From Hypoxylon rubiginosum (taxonomy: Eukaryota; Ascomycota; Sordariomycetes; Xylariales; Hypoxylaceae): a stretch of 64,000 nt of DNA. Numbering within the stretch: the first letter of the stretch is position 1; each line of letters begins with the position of its first letter. Under the pieces are notes generated by a model. That model saw nothing but the letters and a program-made list of their open reading frames with translations, was not told where the DNA came from and did not search any database. The stretch is taken from contig CADCXA010000006.1 in the NCBI GenBank assembly GCA_902806565.1, positions 2,170,001 to 2,234,000 on the forward strand. Direction: 5' to 3'. The position numbers were made by a program, and so were the translations under genes. Positions 12,222 through 23,294 of this stretch are shown here, one piece after another.

Positions 12222-13401
12222 GTACCTACCTGTAGGAGGTAGCTATCTAGCTGGTAACTGGAGCCACCCATTCGCCCGCCCCCCAAGCCTTGCGGCATCC
12301 TTCCATGCATCTTCCACGCACGCCCGGCCGGGGACATAAGCTGCCTATGCACGATCCCTACGGGCGGAGTTTCGGCGCTGCACGTAGCCATATTATTTCC
12401 TTGGTGAACACACAAATCTTAGTCACATTAACTAATCCCAAACTCGTTTGTTCTAGCCGTGCCGAGAGATTCTCGTGGCTTACAGGGCGCGCGTATGTAT
12501 GTGGTGCTACGGTATTGAGAAGGAAATAAATAGTATGGTATCATTTTCTTTTAAAAGAAACAAGCCACAATACCGCCAACCTGTTTCTATTTCCTGCAGG
12601 CAGATACTACAATATCCCAAGTTGTTTTATTTTTATTTCGGGGGTGTGGTATTGCAACCAAAGACCTGCACCCGAGTGGACTCGAATTATTCATCGAGAT
12701 TGGGGGCCGTTTACGCCTTGCGGTCAGAACGGATACCGGTATTGCTGATGAGCGGGTAGGCACATTATATCGATGATACGTCATCTCTGTTTGGAGATTT
12801 GAAGTGTCTTTGCGGCTGAGTACTTGCTGTATGTATGTGTCTATCCTCTCAAAATATGTACATATATGGGGCCGATGCCTCTGGCTCGAAGTAGGTACAG
12901 TGCCGTGGCAGTGTACGGGTTGTTCCTCTCTTATGATTTGCCGATTGGTAACGGCGATAAGAAGCCACGAACATTAGGCACAGTATATCCACGAAACACC
13001 GTGGCCTCTTACACATGGTGTGCATCTAGGACCTTTTCGCTCTCCAAGGCGTTTCCTACGATGCGTTTGTTGTCGTACAGCATAAAATGGGTGGGACAGA
13101 GGCAAGATACCTACCATTCTTGTATAGTATAGTGAGACAACTACCAATGAGTCACTTTGGTAACTACAAGTTAGGTACGTCGTCATATCGAATCACTGTC
13201 AATAACCCAGCAGAGAGCATTTAGAAAGGAAGTTCAACACGATCTTTATAAAAATAGGTAGGAGGCTAGATTTACATCAACGATCCCACATAGTTGCCGA
13301 CAATACTCGATGAAAGATACATACAATGCGTGACTGAACTAGAACCCTCTTACTCTCGTTTGCCTTGTCAACATCGATCTCCGACCCACACAACTGGAAC
13401 A
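12222..13401. other. Intergenic
   Basis: No gene could be supported. A TAGGTACCTACCTGTAGG motif cluster lies at about 12221-12239. Confidence 0.5.
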
Positions 13402-13680
13402 ATGCCCCGGTCCGAGGGGACTGCGCTCGCCGCCCAGGAGACCTTTAATAATAGCACCTCCGCCAACGCATCCAGCTCTGGTGGTGCCTCGAAGAACGCG
13501 CCTTCGTATCGTGTAAAGGCCATCAACGAGCTCAGCCAGAACCAGACTTACTTGGCATACCGCAAAAAGAAGAACCGCAATAACGCGGAGACGGAGAAGC
13601 CATCATCTTCCAGCCCGTACACGGCGCTCGGCACGGCGGGGGGCACTTTCATGGGGTACGCTGGGACCAACGGGAAATGA
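13402..13680 (+). CDS. Hypothetical small protein, 92 aa
   Basis: The start is the ATG in GGAACAATGCC. The open frame continues upstream only through non-coding-like sequence. The protein is Ser/Asn/Ala-rich at the N-terminus, then has ELSQNQTYLAYRKKKNRNN, then a Gly/Thr-rich tail ending FMGYAGTNGK. There is no signal peptide and no membrane segment. Its clean GC-ending codons contrast with the AT-rich flanks, which supports a real gene. The basic middle and the Y-x-G-[TS]-x-x-K tail resemble the small gene 1.2 kb downstream (14901-15161), so the two may be diverged paralogues. Function unknown. Confidence 0.55.
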   Translation: MPRSEGTALAAQETFNNSTSANASSSGGASKNAPSYRVKAINELSQNQTYLAYRKKKNRNNAETEKPSSSSPYTALGTAGGTFMGYAGTNGK

Positions 13681-14900
13681 GAGTCTGTCGATTACTCTCT
13701 TGTCTGATGGTTGGTATGTGTGTTCTTAGGTGGGCGAGTGTGTGGGAAGCAACTAAGTTGAGATTAGCACACGCACGAGGTGATTGGAAAGGCACTCTGC
13801 GATACCTACCGAGGTATCTTACCTACTTTGATATTAAGCTGGTAATTCAGTCTTGAACAGAGCTACGTGATATATTTCACCTCATTTGATATCCTTCAAA
13901 GGTAGGTATTTGGTGTGTATGTCAGAAGAAACGAACTGTTACTAAAGGCGAATGAGCTGGGACGTAACCTATAATTATACAGAAGAAGCAGCATAAAACG
14001 TGACTTCTATGACAAAATGGAAGGCCTAATTCATTTACATATCCAATATACACTAGGTATGTTACCAAATACCTTACTATATGCTATAAATCTACGTATT
14101 CTCTCAATGGTGCGTGACAGTGAATTAGGCCAACTTCGCTTCAAATTCCATCGAAATATTCCACATGAGACAGATAGCTCACAGAGCAAGACTTTGTGCT
14201 TGACCCATCTGATACGAAGTCAACAAACCCCTCGCAACAAATCTAAAGGTTGTCCAACTTCTAGTGATTATTTACTGATTTTATACGTGTCAACGTTGCC
14301 TTATTGATAATTTGAGATTACGTAGGATTTCTTGTAGAGACCGTCTTGAGTTTAAGTCCTACCGTGGATGCTGATTCTCTGTACTATGACAGACGGTATC
14401 GTTTCCCTGGGCGTCTAATCTACCTAGTCACTTGTCCATTTCTCTTCCTGTCACCAGTGGAGGAAATAAAGAAGCTAATATATCTAGGTAGATAGATACG
14501 TATAGTGATTTATGATTTTCTCATACAATAACTAACAAAAGTGTGTAGCTGAGCACCCAGTCCCTATCACCAAAGAAGAGGACTTTGCCGTAAGGCAAGG
14601 TGACGATAGTATAGCGAATATGCTGTGACAACCTCGACCTGAATCGTTTCGTTTAACCATTAGAGCATACTTAGATCGAAAAGATCACTGGAGCTTTCTT
14701 ACTTAAGAATCAAGTTTCTTTCTTTCTGATGCCTGAATCTTCACAACCCACTCCCTCACCCGCGCGCAACAAACCTCTAGCAAAAGCTTATACGCTACGC
14801 AGTTTTCCGGACACTCGCAAGAAAGCAAAAACCGTTGAGCTCATTAGCTCTCGAGTCTCTTCGTGTCTTTTGACAATCGACCATCGACCTCGTCTTAACC
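13681..14900. other. Intergenic, including left flank of a local duplication
   Basis: It is AT-rich with TACCTA motifs (13803-13830, 13899). The last about 350 bp (from 14549) resemble 15778-15920, downstream of the next gene. A 96-codon frame at 14017 is not supported. Confidence 0.45.
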
Positions 14901-15161
14901 ATGTATAACGGAGACGTGTCTCCCCAACAACTCTCGTCCAGACAAAACCCTGGCGGATACCAAGCCGCAGGCCAGCGGGCGGTCGACAAGCTAGCCGAAG
15001 CAACGATCCAGGCTGCGTCCTCGTCAACTCGCCAAGATGTTGTGAGAGCACTCAGCAAGAAGGCCGCCAAGCCCAAGAAGAAAACTCCGTATAAATACAA
15101 TCCGTATTCATCGAACGGCCTTTCATGGACCAAATACGTGGGTTCCTCGGCTAATAAATGA
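14901..15161 (+). CDS. Hypothetical small basic protein, 86 aa
   Basis: The ATG is in TTAACCATGTAT. The protein has a Gln/Ser-rich start (MYNGDVSPQQLSSRQNPGGY), a predicted helix (AVDKLAEATIQAASSSTRQD), a lysine cluster (SKKAAKPKKKTPYKYNPYSS) and a KYVGSSANK tail. The lysine cluster could act as a nuclear or nucleic-acid-binding signal, which is speculative. Codon use is GC-rich against AT-rich surroundings. Its 3' flank recurs in diverged form at 16890-17230, so this gene sits in one half of an old local duplication whose second half has no similar gene. The similarity of its tail to the 13402-13680 product is noted there. Confidence 0.55.
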   Translation: MYNGDVSPQQLSSRQNPGGYQAAGQRAVDKLAEATIQAASSSTRQDVVRALSKKAAKPKKKTPYKYNPYSSNGLSWTKYVGSSANK

Positions 15162-15174
15162 TACTTTCGAAGAC

Positions 15175-15560
15175 GGCAGGAAACTGGGTGATTTCCCTAG
15201 CATAGGTACAGGCTAGAGATATGGAGGCTAAGGGGGAATTCGTTTGGGCTACTGGTTAGGGGTTGGACATTCGGGCTAGGATTTCATGCAGGCATGTATA
15301 CTTCTATCCATATGAGGTGCCTAGAATTTTAGATATTGTCAGCCCCAATTTAGACTCTGCCCAAAATGTGTTTTCTCTCCTGTGATCTGCAATGTTGTTG
15401 CTATAGTTTTGGCGTCTTAGTCTCTAACCGCCTAGACGGGGAGTTAGTCCGGATAGCGGAGCTTAACCCAGATGATAACGGGCTTCAGTGCTGCGTATGT
15501 ACACCCATGGCTCTTGATGGTAGATTCGTAGCTAATCATACAACAGGTTGTTGCTTGCGA
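15175..15560. repeat. Copy 1 of diverged local duplication (3' flank)
   Basis: The block starting TAGGTACAGGCTAGAGATAT and continuing through TTTGGGCTACTGGTTAGGGG and AGATATTGTCAGCC aligns in order with 16905-17230. Spacing is similar and there are many substitutions. It contains no supported gene. Confidence 0.5.
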
Positions 15561-16645
15561 CTCCTTTGGTTTGCGTCGTGATACCCAGGTCATTGTGCAA
15601 CTACCTCATGTTACGAAGTCCAAAAGCAGATCGATTAATTATTCTCACATGTGTTTTATATAAATCTGTATGGTTTCCCTGAACATCTATTTCAGTCACC
15701 TACCTACTAAGTCACTAATGGAAGAGACTGAAACGACATGTTAAGATACCCACGCTCCTCTGTGGTGACTAAGGAAGTAGTTGGGCACCTAGTCCTATCC
15801 CGAATCAGAGTATTTTCACGTAGAAATTTCCATTGAAATATTTTTCATTTAATGACGAAGTTGATCGATTCTTTTTGATACCTGGTCTTCACAATTTACT
15901 TCATCATTCTGCAGACCATACAACCCAGGCGACCACTTACACAGTTTACCCAACCTCCACGGAAAGAATTCGATTTTGAAAGACTCCAGCTTCCAAGTTT
16001 ATTCCTCTCTTGGCTCACAAACCTATAGAGACCTGTAGAAACCATCTCTTCGAACGGATATAAGTCCTCTAGTGGATCTAAGTCTTCCCATGGCAGGTCT
16101 TATCCTAGAACGCATAAACCTGAGCAAACAATTAAAAACACGTCCTTTTCCTGCCAAAACTGCATGAAAAAGTAAATTTAGGCTGTGCCATAGGAAAAGA
16201 AACCTAAAAAGCCTGATCAACCAAGTCCATTTACGGCATTACGACACTGGACCGTGGACTTACGTGGGTTCTCGGGGTGCGCAGGCAAATACCGTCTCCG
16301 AATGCTTGGTATTAGGTGGACTAGTGATTTGTAGATACACTAACATCCAATTTGGCCAATATTGCCCACGTGAAAGATAATCATGAAGAGTCAATAGGTA
16401 GCTGTACTTTATATGACTACCTGACACCGGCGGACGCTGACGCATAACCAGTCAAGACGGTAGAGCTGGCTTCTACGTTCTTTTAGCATAAAAGCTAGGT
16501 ACTTCTGCCTTGAAATTTTGGGGGCTCTAGGACATATTCCTACATATCATACAAACTGAAGCATCCAATTCTTCACATCACGAAAACCAAGAAATGAGAA
16601 GAAGCATATACCATCGACGTCGCAACAGACGACCACTCGAACGCC
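15561..16645. other. Intergenic, left part of duplication copy 2
   Basis: Segments such as GGGCACCTAGTCCTATCCCG (15781) and GATACCTGGTCTTCACAA (15876) echo 14551 and 14727 upstream of the 86-aa gene. Nothing recognisably coding remains. Confidence 0.4.
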
Positions 16646-16834
16646 ATGTGTTACGTCAACGACATTAGGCGCGAATGCCGCCTATGCCGCATCAGGAAGG
16701 AATATTCGGAAGTTTTGGCTCCTTGCCCCTACCCAGGGTCCATCCTTTGCCGTCGCTGGACAAGAGTACATAAGTTTCTGACGGTCAGGGTGTTAGGTTG
16801 TGAGATATGTACTCATCGGTATCGCCGCTATTGA
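16646..16834 (+). CDS. Possible cysteine-rich small protein, 62 aa
   Basis: An ATG-initiated frame begins MCYVNDIRRECRLCRIRKEY, followed by CPYPG and a C-terminal CEIC pair. The start MC-Y, C-x2-C and C-P-x-P-G layout recalls small cysteine-rich hypothetical proteins common in Pezizomycotina. It lies where duplication copy 2 would hold the counterpart of the 86-aa gene (75 bp before the shared 3' flank, against 60 bp in copy 1), but its sequence is unrelated to that protein. It may therefore be a replacement, a remnant or a chance frame. Confidence 0.3.
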   Translation: MCYVNDIRRECRLCRIRKEYSEVLAPCPYPGSILCRRWTRVHKFLTVRVLGCEICTHRYRRY

Positions 16835-16899
16835 ACTCGATATCGACCTATTACACAATACCTACCTCTAAAGAGAGCCTGGTGCTCTCTTCGATATCC

Positions 16900-17240
16900 T
16901 GCACACCTAGGTACAGACAGGAGAGATGGAGGGCAAGGAGTTTGCGGGGAGTTCCTTTTGGGCGACTGGCTACGGGTTGGGCGGTGACACCTTTTTCCTC
17001 ATAAGGTGTAAGTCTAGAGATTGTCAGCGATAATCAGACTTTGCTCGTGTGTCTTCTTTTGCGACCTACGATGCTGGTATCCAGATTGGGACATATTGCT
17101 ACCGGTGGATGTGAGGATCGCCAGTATAAGATGTTATAGTTGTGTTTTCCGAGATGCTAACCGATAGAACTATCGGGAAGAGTGTATTGATAACTTCAAT
17201 GCGCATCTGATGCTTAATGGTAGGTGGGTTAGCTACTGCT
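16900..17240. repeat. Copy 2 of diverged local duplication (3' flank)
   Basis: TAGGTACAGACAGGAGAGAT, TTTTGGGCGACTGGCTACGG and AGAGATTGTCAGCG match copy 1 (15204, 15247, 15333) in order and near-equal spacing. The copies are strongly diverged, so the duplication is old. Confidence 0.5.
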
Positions 17241-17275
17241 AGATGGCCCTCCAAGCAAGTTTATCAGTAATCATT

Positions 17276-17317
17276 CAATCACATCATACAATCACATCAT
17301 ACAATCACATCATACAA
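17276..17317. repeat. 13-bp minisatellite, three units
   Basis: Three exact tandem copies of CAATCACATCATA occur, followed by a partial fourth. Confidence 0.9.
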
Positions 17318-17906
17318 TGTTACACAGGCTCTGCTAAGAAGGGGCAGCTTTATAACATATATACGTACCAAAAGGGCATAAGTATCTAACCTATGCATGA
17401 CTAACGTTGGCCGTTAGGGACTGCTGGTGCCCTTCACGGTTTACACCGGACTACCGAAGAAGCAAAGAGAAAGGGCACGTCCTCGACCATGACGAGAGTG
17501 AAAAGGAGATGATGGGAAATTAGGTGTTCAGTACGCGTGGCTACCTACGCAATTACCATTTTCTATAACCACGTAAGGGAGGAGTGGTCTATACTACTAG
17601 CTTTGTGCTTAGGACACGACAGAAATGAGATGAACGACACGATCTGTTGGTATCGCTCTCAATCAACTTCTCTTTATTTCATTAGTACTGCCACAATTCC
17701 ACCGGCCAATCAGATACTTGGAATCGCCCCGCACTTTTCGACCTTTTCCTTTGCGATTCTATCGCAACAAGGTCTATAAAGATGCAAATGGTATCAAAAG
17801 GTCACGCAAAACGAGCTCTATCGAGCTATATAAATTATTAACCTTTTTAAGCGGTGGTGGAAAAGATTAAATGATTCTATGAAGAATTCTTCGTCCGTGC
17901 ACCTAG
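17318..17906. other. Intergenic
   Basis: There are no supported genes or repeats. A short plus-strand frame at 17537-17779 has no family features. Confidence 0.5.
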
Positions 17907-17951
17907 ATGTGGCTAGCCAATCAGAGCTTAGGTTGGCTGTGGCTGGACTCC

Positions 17952-17985
17952 TCGGCGAACGGCGCGCGGAGCCGCCGTTCGCCGA
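17952..17985. repeat. Perfect 13-bp inverted repeat (hairpin)
   Basis: The arms TCGGCGAACGGCG (17952-17964) and CGCCGTTCGCCGA (17973-17985) are exact reverse complements separated by 8 nt. It lies inside a pair of near-identical CCAATCAGA-containing direct repeats at 17916-17929 and 18225-18239. Confidence 0.9.
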
Positions 17986-18006
17986 ACCGATATTCCGAAT
18001 GGCCCG

Positions 18007-18224
18007 GGGAGGGTGGTGGTGGTGGTGGTGGGTGGCTTGGGTATGGTGTGGCTAGGGGGCGGTGGTGGTGGTGGGTGGCTTGGGGGGTGGTGGTGTGGCT
18101 GGTGGCTGGTGGTGGTGGGTGGCTTGGGTGTGGTGTGGCTGCTGGGGTGGTTGTGGTGGTGTGGCTTGGGGGGTGGTGGTGTGGCTGGTGGCTGGTGGTG
18201 GTGGGTGGCTAGGGGGGTGGTGTG
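18007..18224. repeat. G-rich minisatellite with 50-bp repeats
   Basis: The plus strand is made of GGTGG/GGCTGG/GGCTTGGGG words with almost no C-runs. A 50-bp segment is repeated exactly at 18075-18124 and 18161-18210 (period 86 bp). The many G3 tracts could fold as G-quadruplexes. Long frames through it on both strands are low-complexity translations and are not genes. Confidence 0.85.
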
Positions 18225-18239
18225 GCCAATCAGAAGCTT

Positions 18240-19037
18240 CTTATTTATTACGTAATTCTCCCGGCCGCGCTTGCGCGGACGGGTTGCGCAGCTAGTTAAA
18301 GCCAACGTAATTGACACGATGCTTTTTATTTATGGACGAGCAAGCCAATTGAAACACGGAAGAGTCTCGGCGTTAGAGATCTTGTGGAGTACCTATACTC
18401 GGATTCTAAACACTCTCGTTAGGCTGATATGCGATGATGATACCTGAGTCTCCCCCCTGGATGTTACCTAGATTGTAACCATGCGTGCCCCCCCTTCTCT
18501 ACTACCCCGATTTATCGAATCGCCTCGAAAGCTTGCTGTTGGTATCGGTTATCAGGGTTTACGCAGCGGATCTACATTTTACCCCGAATTCTACAGCTGG
18601 TTTTTGTTGTTGTGGGATAGGGAAAACTCGCTTATATATAGGGGGGAAGGTTACAGTCGCTCCGCGGAAATATCGCGGCCGGAGTCTGCCCCAATTATTC
18701 GGTATTCGGAAGACGGAGTCAGGGAGTCCCCGTGACCTTGGTCCACCACGCTGGCCTCGTCCATTTTTGGAGTTTTCGTTACCCAATATGACGACAAGGT
18801 AGACAACCAATTGGTCATCGCGTCCCGACTATCCCTGACGAGTCTTGAATCCTTCCGTCACGGACTTGTAAATAGCCTTCCTGGGCAATTCCTTTTCGCA
18901 GCCCCAAAACGCCCATCGTCTCAATGGTGTCATCTTTCCGAGGAATGAGGGAGAAAAATTAGGTTGGTCAACAGGACAATGCCAACGGTGGCACGCGGGC
19001 TTCCAGGTGCGATAAATACGATCAGCTTACCGCCAAT
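18240..19037. other. Intergenic, upstream of HPP gene
   Basis: The first part is GC-rich and includes CCGCGCTTGCGCGG (imperfect palindrome, about 18263). A second short inverted repeat CCGCG...CGCGG lies near 18663-18679. Frames at 18481-18802 overlap on several strands and resemble no known protein. The last 200 bp are likely the HPP promoter. Confidence 0.4.
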
Positions 19038-20141
19038 ATGGCTGTGTATCGCATAGGCAGTGGAAGCTCGTCATCGCTAACCTGGCCTCTCCGTGCTAAA
19101 AAGCCATTCGAATTCGTGTCGTCGGTATCAAACTCTGCTCCCAAGCGCCCGCCTGGTACACCCGGCATACCTCAGATGCCTCTCAACCCCTCCAAATGGC
19201 ACTTCGAAATTGACGACTACCTGAACCCTTGGATACCTCCTGCGCCATGGAAGCATATTCCCTATCCGATTGCCCACTTCCTAGGCTACAGACCGAACCA
19301 CCCACGCCCCCTGGGCAACATCGCCGTGATCTTCTGGTCCTTCATCGGCATTCTCAGCTCTCTTACTATCATCGAAGTGGTAGGCCGTGCGATCCCCTCT
19401 TTTGAGGCGCACGGAACCCCAATGATCATCGGTAGTTTCGTAAGTCCTCCCTTGTATACCCTCTAAGGCCAATCTCGTCCAGAGTCGTGGGAGACTAACG
19501 TGAACTAGGGTGCTGCTGCGGTTCTTGAGTTCTACGCCATCGAGTCGCCACTCTCACAGCCCCGGAATGCTATCCTGGGGCAGCTCTTCTCATCTATAAT
19601 CGGCGTCAGTATTAGCAAACTATTTGCCTTGGGCCCCGTGTCGAGGGACCTGACGTGGCTGGGCGGTTCGCTCAGCTGCGCGTGCGCAGTCGCGTTCATG
19701 GCGCTAACGGGGACCGTCCACCCGCCGGCAGGAGCCACGGCGATGCTCGCGGTGGTCGATAAGGCCGTCGCGAATCTCGGGTGGTTTCTGCTTCCCGTGA
19801 TCGTCCTCGGAACCGTGATGATGCAGTCTGTCGCGCTGCTCCTGAACAACATCCAGCGGCGGTACCCCGTCTACTGGTGGACGCCGAGAGAAGTCGGCCA
19901 TCGGAGGAAGCAGCAACAGCAACAGCAACAACAAGAGCAGGACGACAAGAATAATAGCGAAAGCGGCAGCGACACTTCGTCTAAGCTCGAGATCACTAGG
20001 ACGCGACACCTAGAGGAAGGAAGAGTAGCCGAAGAGGACGCTATGATTGTCATACGGCGAGGACATGTTGTCATCCCCGATGACATCTATATATCTACGG
20101 AGGAGAAGACATATCTGGAGGAGTTGAGCTTACGATTATGA
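19038..20141 (+). CDS. HPP family integral membrane protein
   Basis: Exons 19038-19439 and 19509-20141 give 344 residues. The 69-nt intron (GTAAGT donor, GACTAAC branch, CTAG acceptor) is phase 0. The family-naming motif is present as GTVHPPAGATA (about residues 219-229). Four to five hydrophobic helices are visible: GNIAVIFWSFIGILSSLTII, GSFGAAAVLEFYAI, LGQLFSSIIGVSISKLFALG, GGSLSCACAVAFMALTG and WFLLPVIVLGTVMMQSVALL. An N-terminal hydrophilic arm carries a Pro/Trp-rich LNPWIPPAPWKHIPYPIAHF. Some HPP proteins of cyanobacteria and chloroplasts move nitrite; a transport role in fungi is plausible but unproven here. A CAG/CAA-encoded polyglutamine tract and an acidic cytosolic tail follow the last helix. 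The frame was verified across the splice. Confidence 0.92.
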
Positions 20142-23100
20142 ACTTATGGCATATTTACCACGCATGGATACCCTTTCATTTTACGTTTCTAACAATATCG
20201 ATTCCTTACTATTAAGCACTATATTCCCTTTGGCATTGTTAAGCATTTTGTTAGAATTAATACTAGATTTGCTGTTTCCTGTCGTTACGTTAGCTATAGA
20301 TACTCTCATTGTTTCCTTGATATATGAAATTTCCTAAGGGCGTTATAGTTACCCCTATTTTTTGTGGCTTTTGATTGTTACACAAACGTCATGAAGCCCC
20401 TTTTTGAGGGAGAAATCAGTATTCGCGACATATCTTAGGTACCTACCTACCTAAGGTAGGTACTTAGTTACGTATATTCTATCTCACAGTAATTTTAATA
20501 GCGAAGACAGAAAACTATATCATTCAGGACCAGATCGTAACTGCAAATTCCATTCTGACTTGACATTTATATCTTAAGCGTCGCACTCTTATAAAGGTCT
20601 TTATTAAAAAAAGAGAATTGTATGTCTGAGTTTCACTAGCGGGTTGTAAGCTGACACGAACTTCACTGACACTAGCCCGGAAATGTAAGGCTACCTCACT
20701 ATAGAGAAGACTAGCAAATGTGTTCCCCCTTGCTTCCGAAGAGCAACTTTTCGCTCAGCTGCCCAGGAGGTAGCAATGTATTCGATGCAATGCGACTCCT
20801 GAAAGCCATCTTGTTATTTTTATAAATGACCAAAGATTTTTATCAATTGCTCCTCCCCAAAATAATTCGAATTTCATCACGACTCATGTTCAGCTGTCTC
20901 GTGTGATCGGCTCCGGGGCTGCATCTCCTATCACTTTTGACACATGGAGCACTGGATGCGTCTTCGTCTGCCGTTTTGGCTTGGGCTATTAGACCACTTG
21001 TTCTATCCATTCTAGCAGAGGCATAACCGAAGCCCCTTGCGACACGAATTTCGGAAAGGTGCAACCTGGGGCCTGTTTTATTAAATCAACCATAGGTACC
21101 TCATAATCAACAGACGTCAGTGCATTCATGTTCAATGATATTGGATATTTCTAGAAGTATTCCCATGTAACACCGAATTTAACTATACTGTGGCTTTTTT
21201 GAAGGGATGTAGGAAGGCTTTTGGCTTACGGCTTTACCAATCTAATGTGTCCGAATAAGCAGGCGTGTGTCGGAGTCTCTGGCAGGTCAAGTTTAGAATT
21301 ATGTCTCTAGTCCTCTTGACTGGCCCTCGTAATCTACCGGTACTTTCTGAAGAACGTGGAAGGCAAACAAAAATCGGATAGGGTTTTCAGGAGAGAGGAA
21401 TGTCGTTGAATTAACTACCTACCCAGGGAGGTATCTAATAGGAGTATTTACTGACTTGATACCTCGTCGGGGGATGAGACAGATGAACAAAGAAGATACT
21501 TCATATGTATGCCACGACCCTCACCGCTCACGAATTCTACATTCTGCTGTGCGACAACATTTTTATTGCTGTTTAAGTTCTCCTGATATCTTAGAATGGC
21601 TAATGCACTCCGAATTTTTGTACTCTCCGTCCTGAATATTATTGATACCGAGAGTTCTCTAGATGTTAGAAGCAGTTACTAGTCAAGATAGGCCTTTCGT
21701 ACCTACTTACTACTCGCTTAATCTGCCGAGTAGGTGAAATGACAAAACGTGATACGCATTAAGTAGGTACTACTCAGATGTAGAAGCTGCGTTGTTCCAC
21801 TAAACGAAATCGTAAAATGCCAATTTATAAGCGTTTTTTTTGTTCATTTTTGATGAGTTGAGAATATTGGCAAGATATAGTGAGGTCTGTTTAAGGAAAG
21901 GTGTTTAATTCCACCGGATCCTGGCACCGGAAGATGAATAGGCAGATAACCCCGGAGGTTCACCAACTTGCTAGCCACTATTTTTGTGTCTTATCCTCTG
22001 TTTTATCTCCTTGGGAAAAAGTCTTTACAGTGTCACTGGTGCTTGCTTGTTTAGTGATAGAGACTATGTCTGGTTCTAATCGAGTGCATGTCGCACATTT
22101 GCGGCCAACATTTTGTACTGGGCCTGGGTTTCTGTCGTAGTAGGTCAACCCTTTCTCATTTTGACACAACGGTTCAACTCGAATGCTCCCTGGATATTCA
22201 GACAGCCAGTTGGCATTTTGGTATACTTGACACATAATTGATATGGTTTTACTTGGGTAAATGGGTTGGTTGAGTTGAAATTCGAGGCGAGAAGGTTCAC
22301 TCAGGGGTTCTAGAAAATTAAGCCTATAATAGACGAAGTCTTTGGACTTGATGAACTGCGAGCTCCAAGATATCTAGACTTTGCGAATACAGCGTTAAAG
22401 GTACCTATGGTATTTATAGTTCCTTAGGTGCTTAGCCTGAACTGCTAATATTTACTGATGATTGTACACCGCTCTTCTTCGCCATCTAATCTTTTCTCTT
22501 TCTCCAAATCTCTTTTCTAAACAGCCAATATCAGTGGAACCAATTAGAGGACACCGCAACCATGAATGAATCAATTGCAACCATATATACCAGGTCAAAC
22601 CAACTAAACTGATACACGACTCTTTTGGAGAGTATATGGGTTATGGAAATTAATATATGGCTTAATGGGCCAGGTATATGCATATAGGCCGTATGGTTTT
22701 AAACAGAGCCGGTGTATAGACCTACTGAACCTACTCCGTACTTAAGCAGTCATTGCAGTCTTGTCTCATGCTTATAGGAATGAATGTAAAGAATTGATTG
22801 CATTGAAAAAAAAGGTAGTGTTTTTGGAGAAATACAGAATTCGATTGTAGAAATATACTTGTGCCCTTCGTTGAACTACTCAGACAGCTTAGACACGGCT
22901 CATATCTTATCACGAGTCTAATCCGGCTTCTCCTTCAGATATGTCGCTGCAATAAAGTTTAGACTATCCACTTATAGTTAGGATGGTGAAGGGGCTTGAG
23001 CCCCACTAGTCGTGCTTCTGGGAATCATCCTATTGGCCCTATTTTAACTCGGCGGATAAGCCATTTTTTTCTTCTGTGATTTCACCATCGCCTTTTTTCT

Positions 23101-23294
23101 CTCTTACCCTTTTCCTACACCTTCCTCTGAGAATATTTCTTTTCCCAAGCTGGAGCAGGTATTGGCGTACGTGGAGTTCGCACTGAGGATAATTCAGCTA
23201 GCCTAGATCTATTCGAGACATCAGGTGGATCTTGTCCGAGTCAGTAGCTTGAAAAGACTGCTAGCACGCACTTCCATTGCTTCTCAGTCCGAGT
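20142..23294. other. Gene-poor region, 3.2 kb
   Basis: AT-rich sequence with no supported gene. It contains the strongest TACCTA/TAGGTA cluster (20436-20466, a near-palindrome) and further copies near 21415, 21698 and 21760. Frames at 20843, 21901 and 22731 lack family features. Confidence 0.5.

Noticed and set aside
17928..18317. Long open frames through the G-rich array (poly-His/Pro or poly-Gly/Trp)
   Set aside because: They are low-complexity translations of a repeat, present in several frames on both strands, with no start or splice support.
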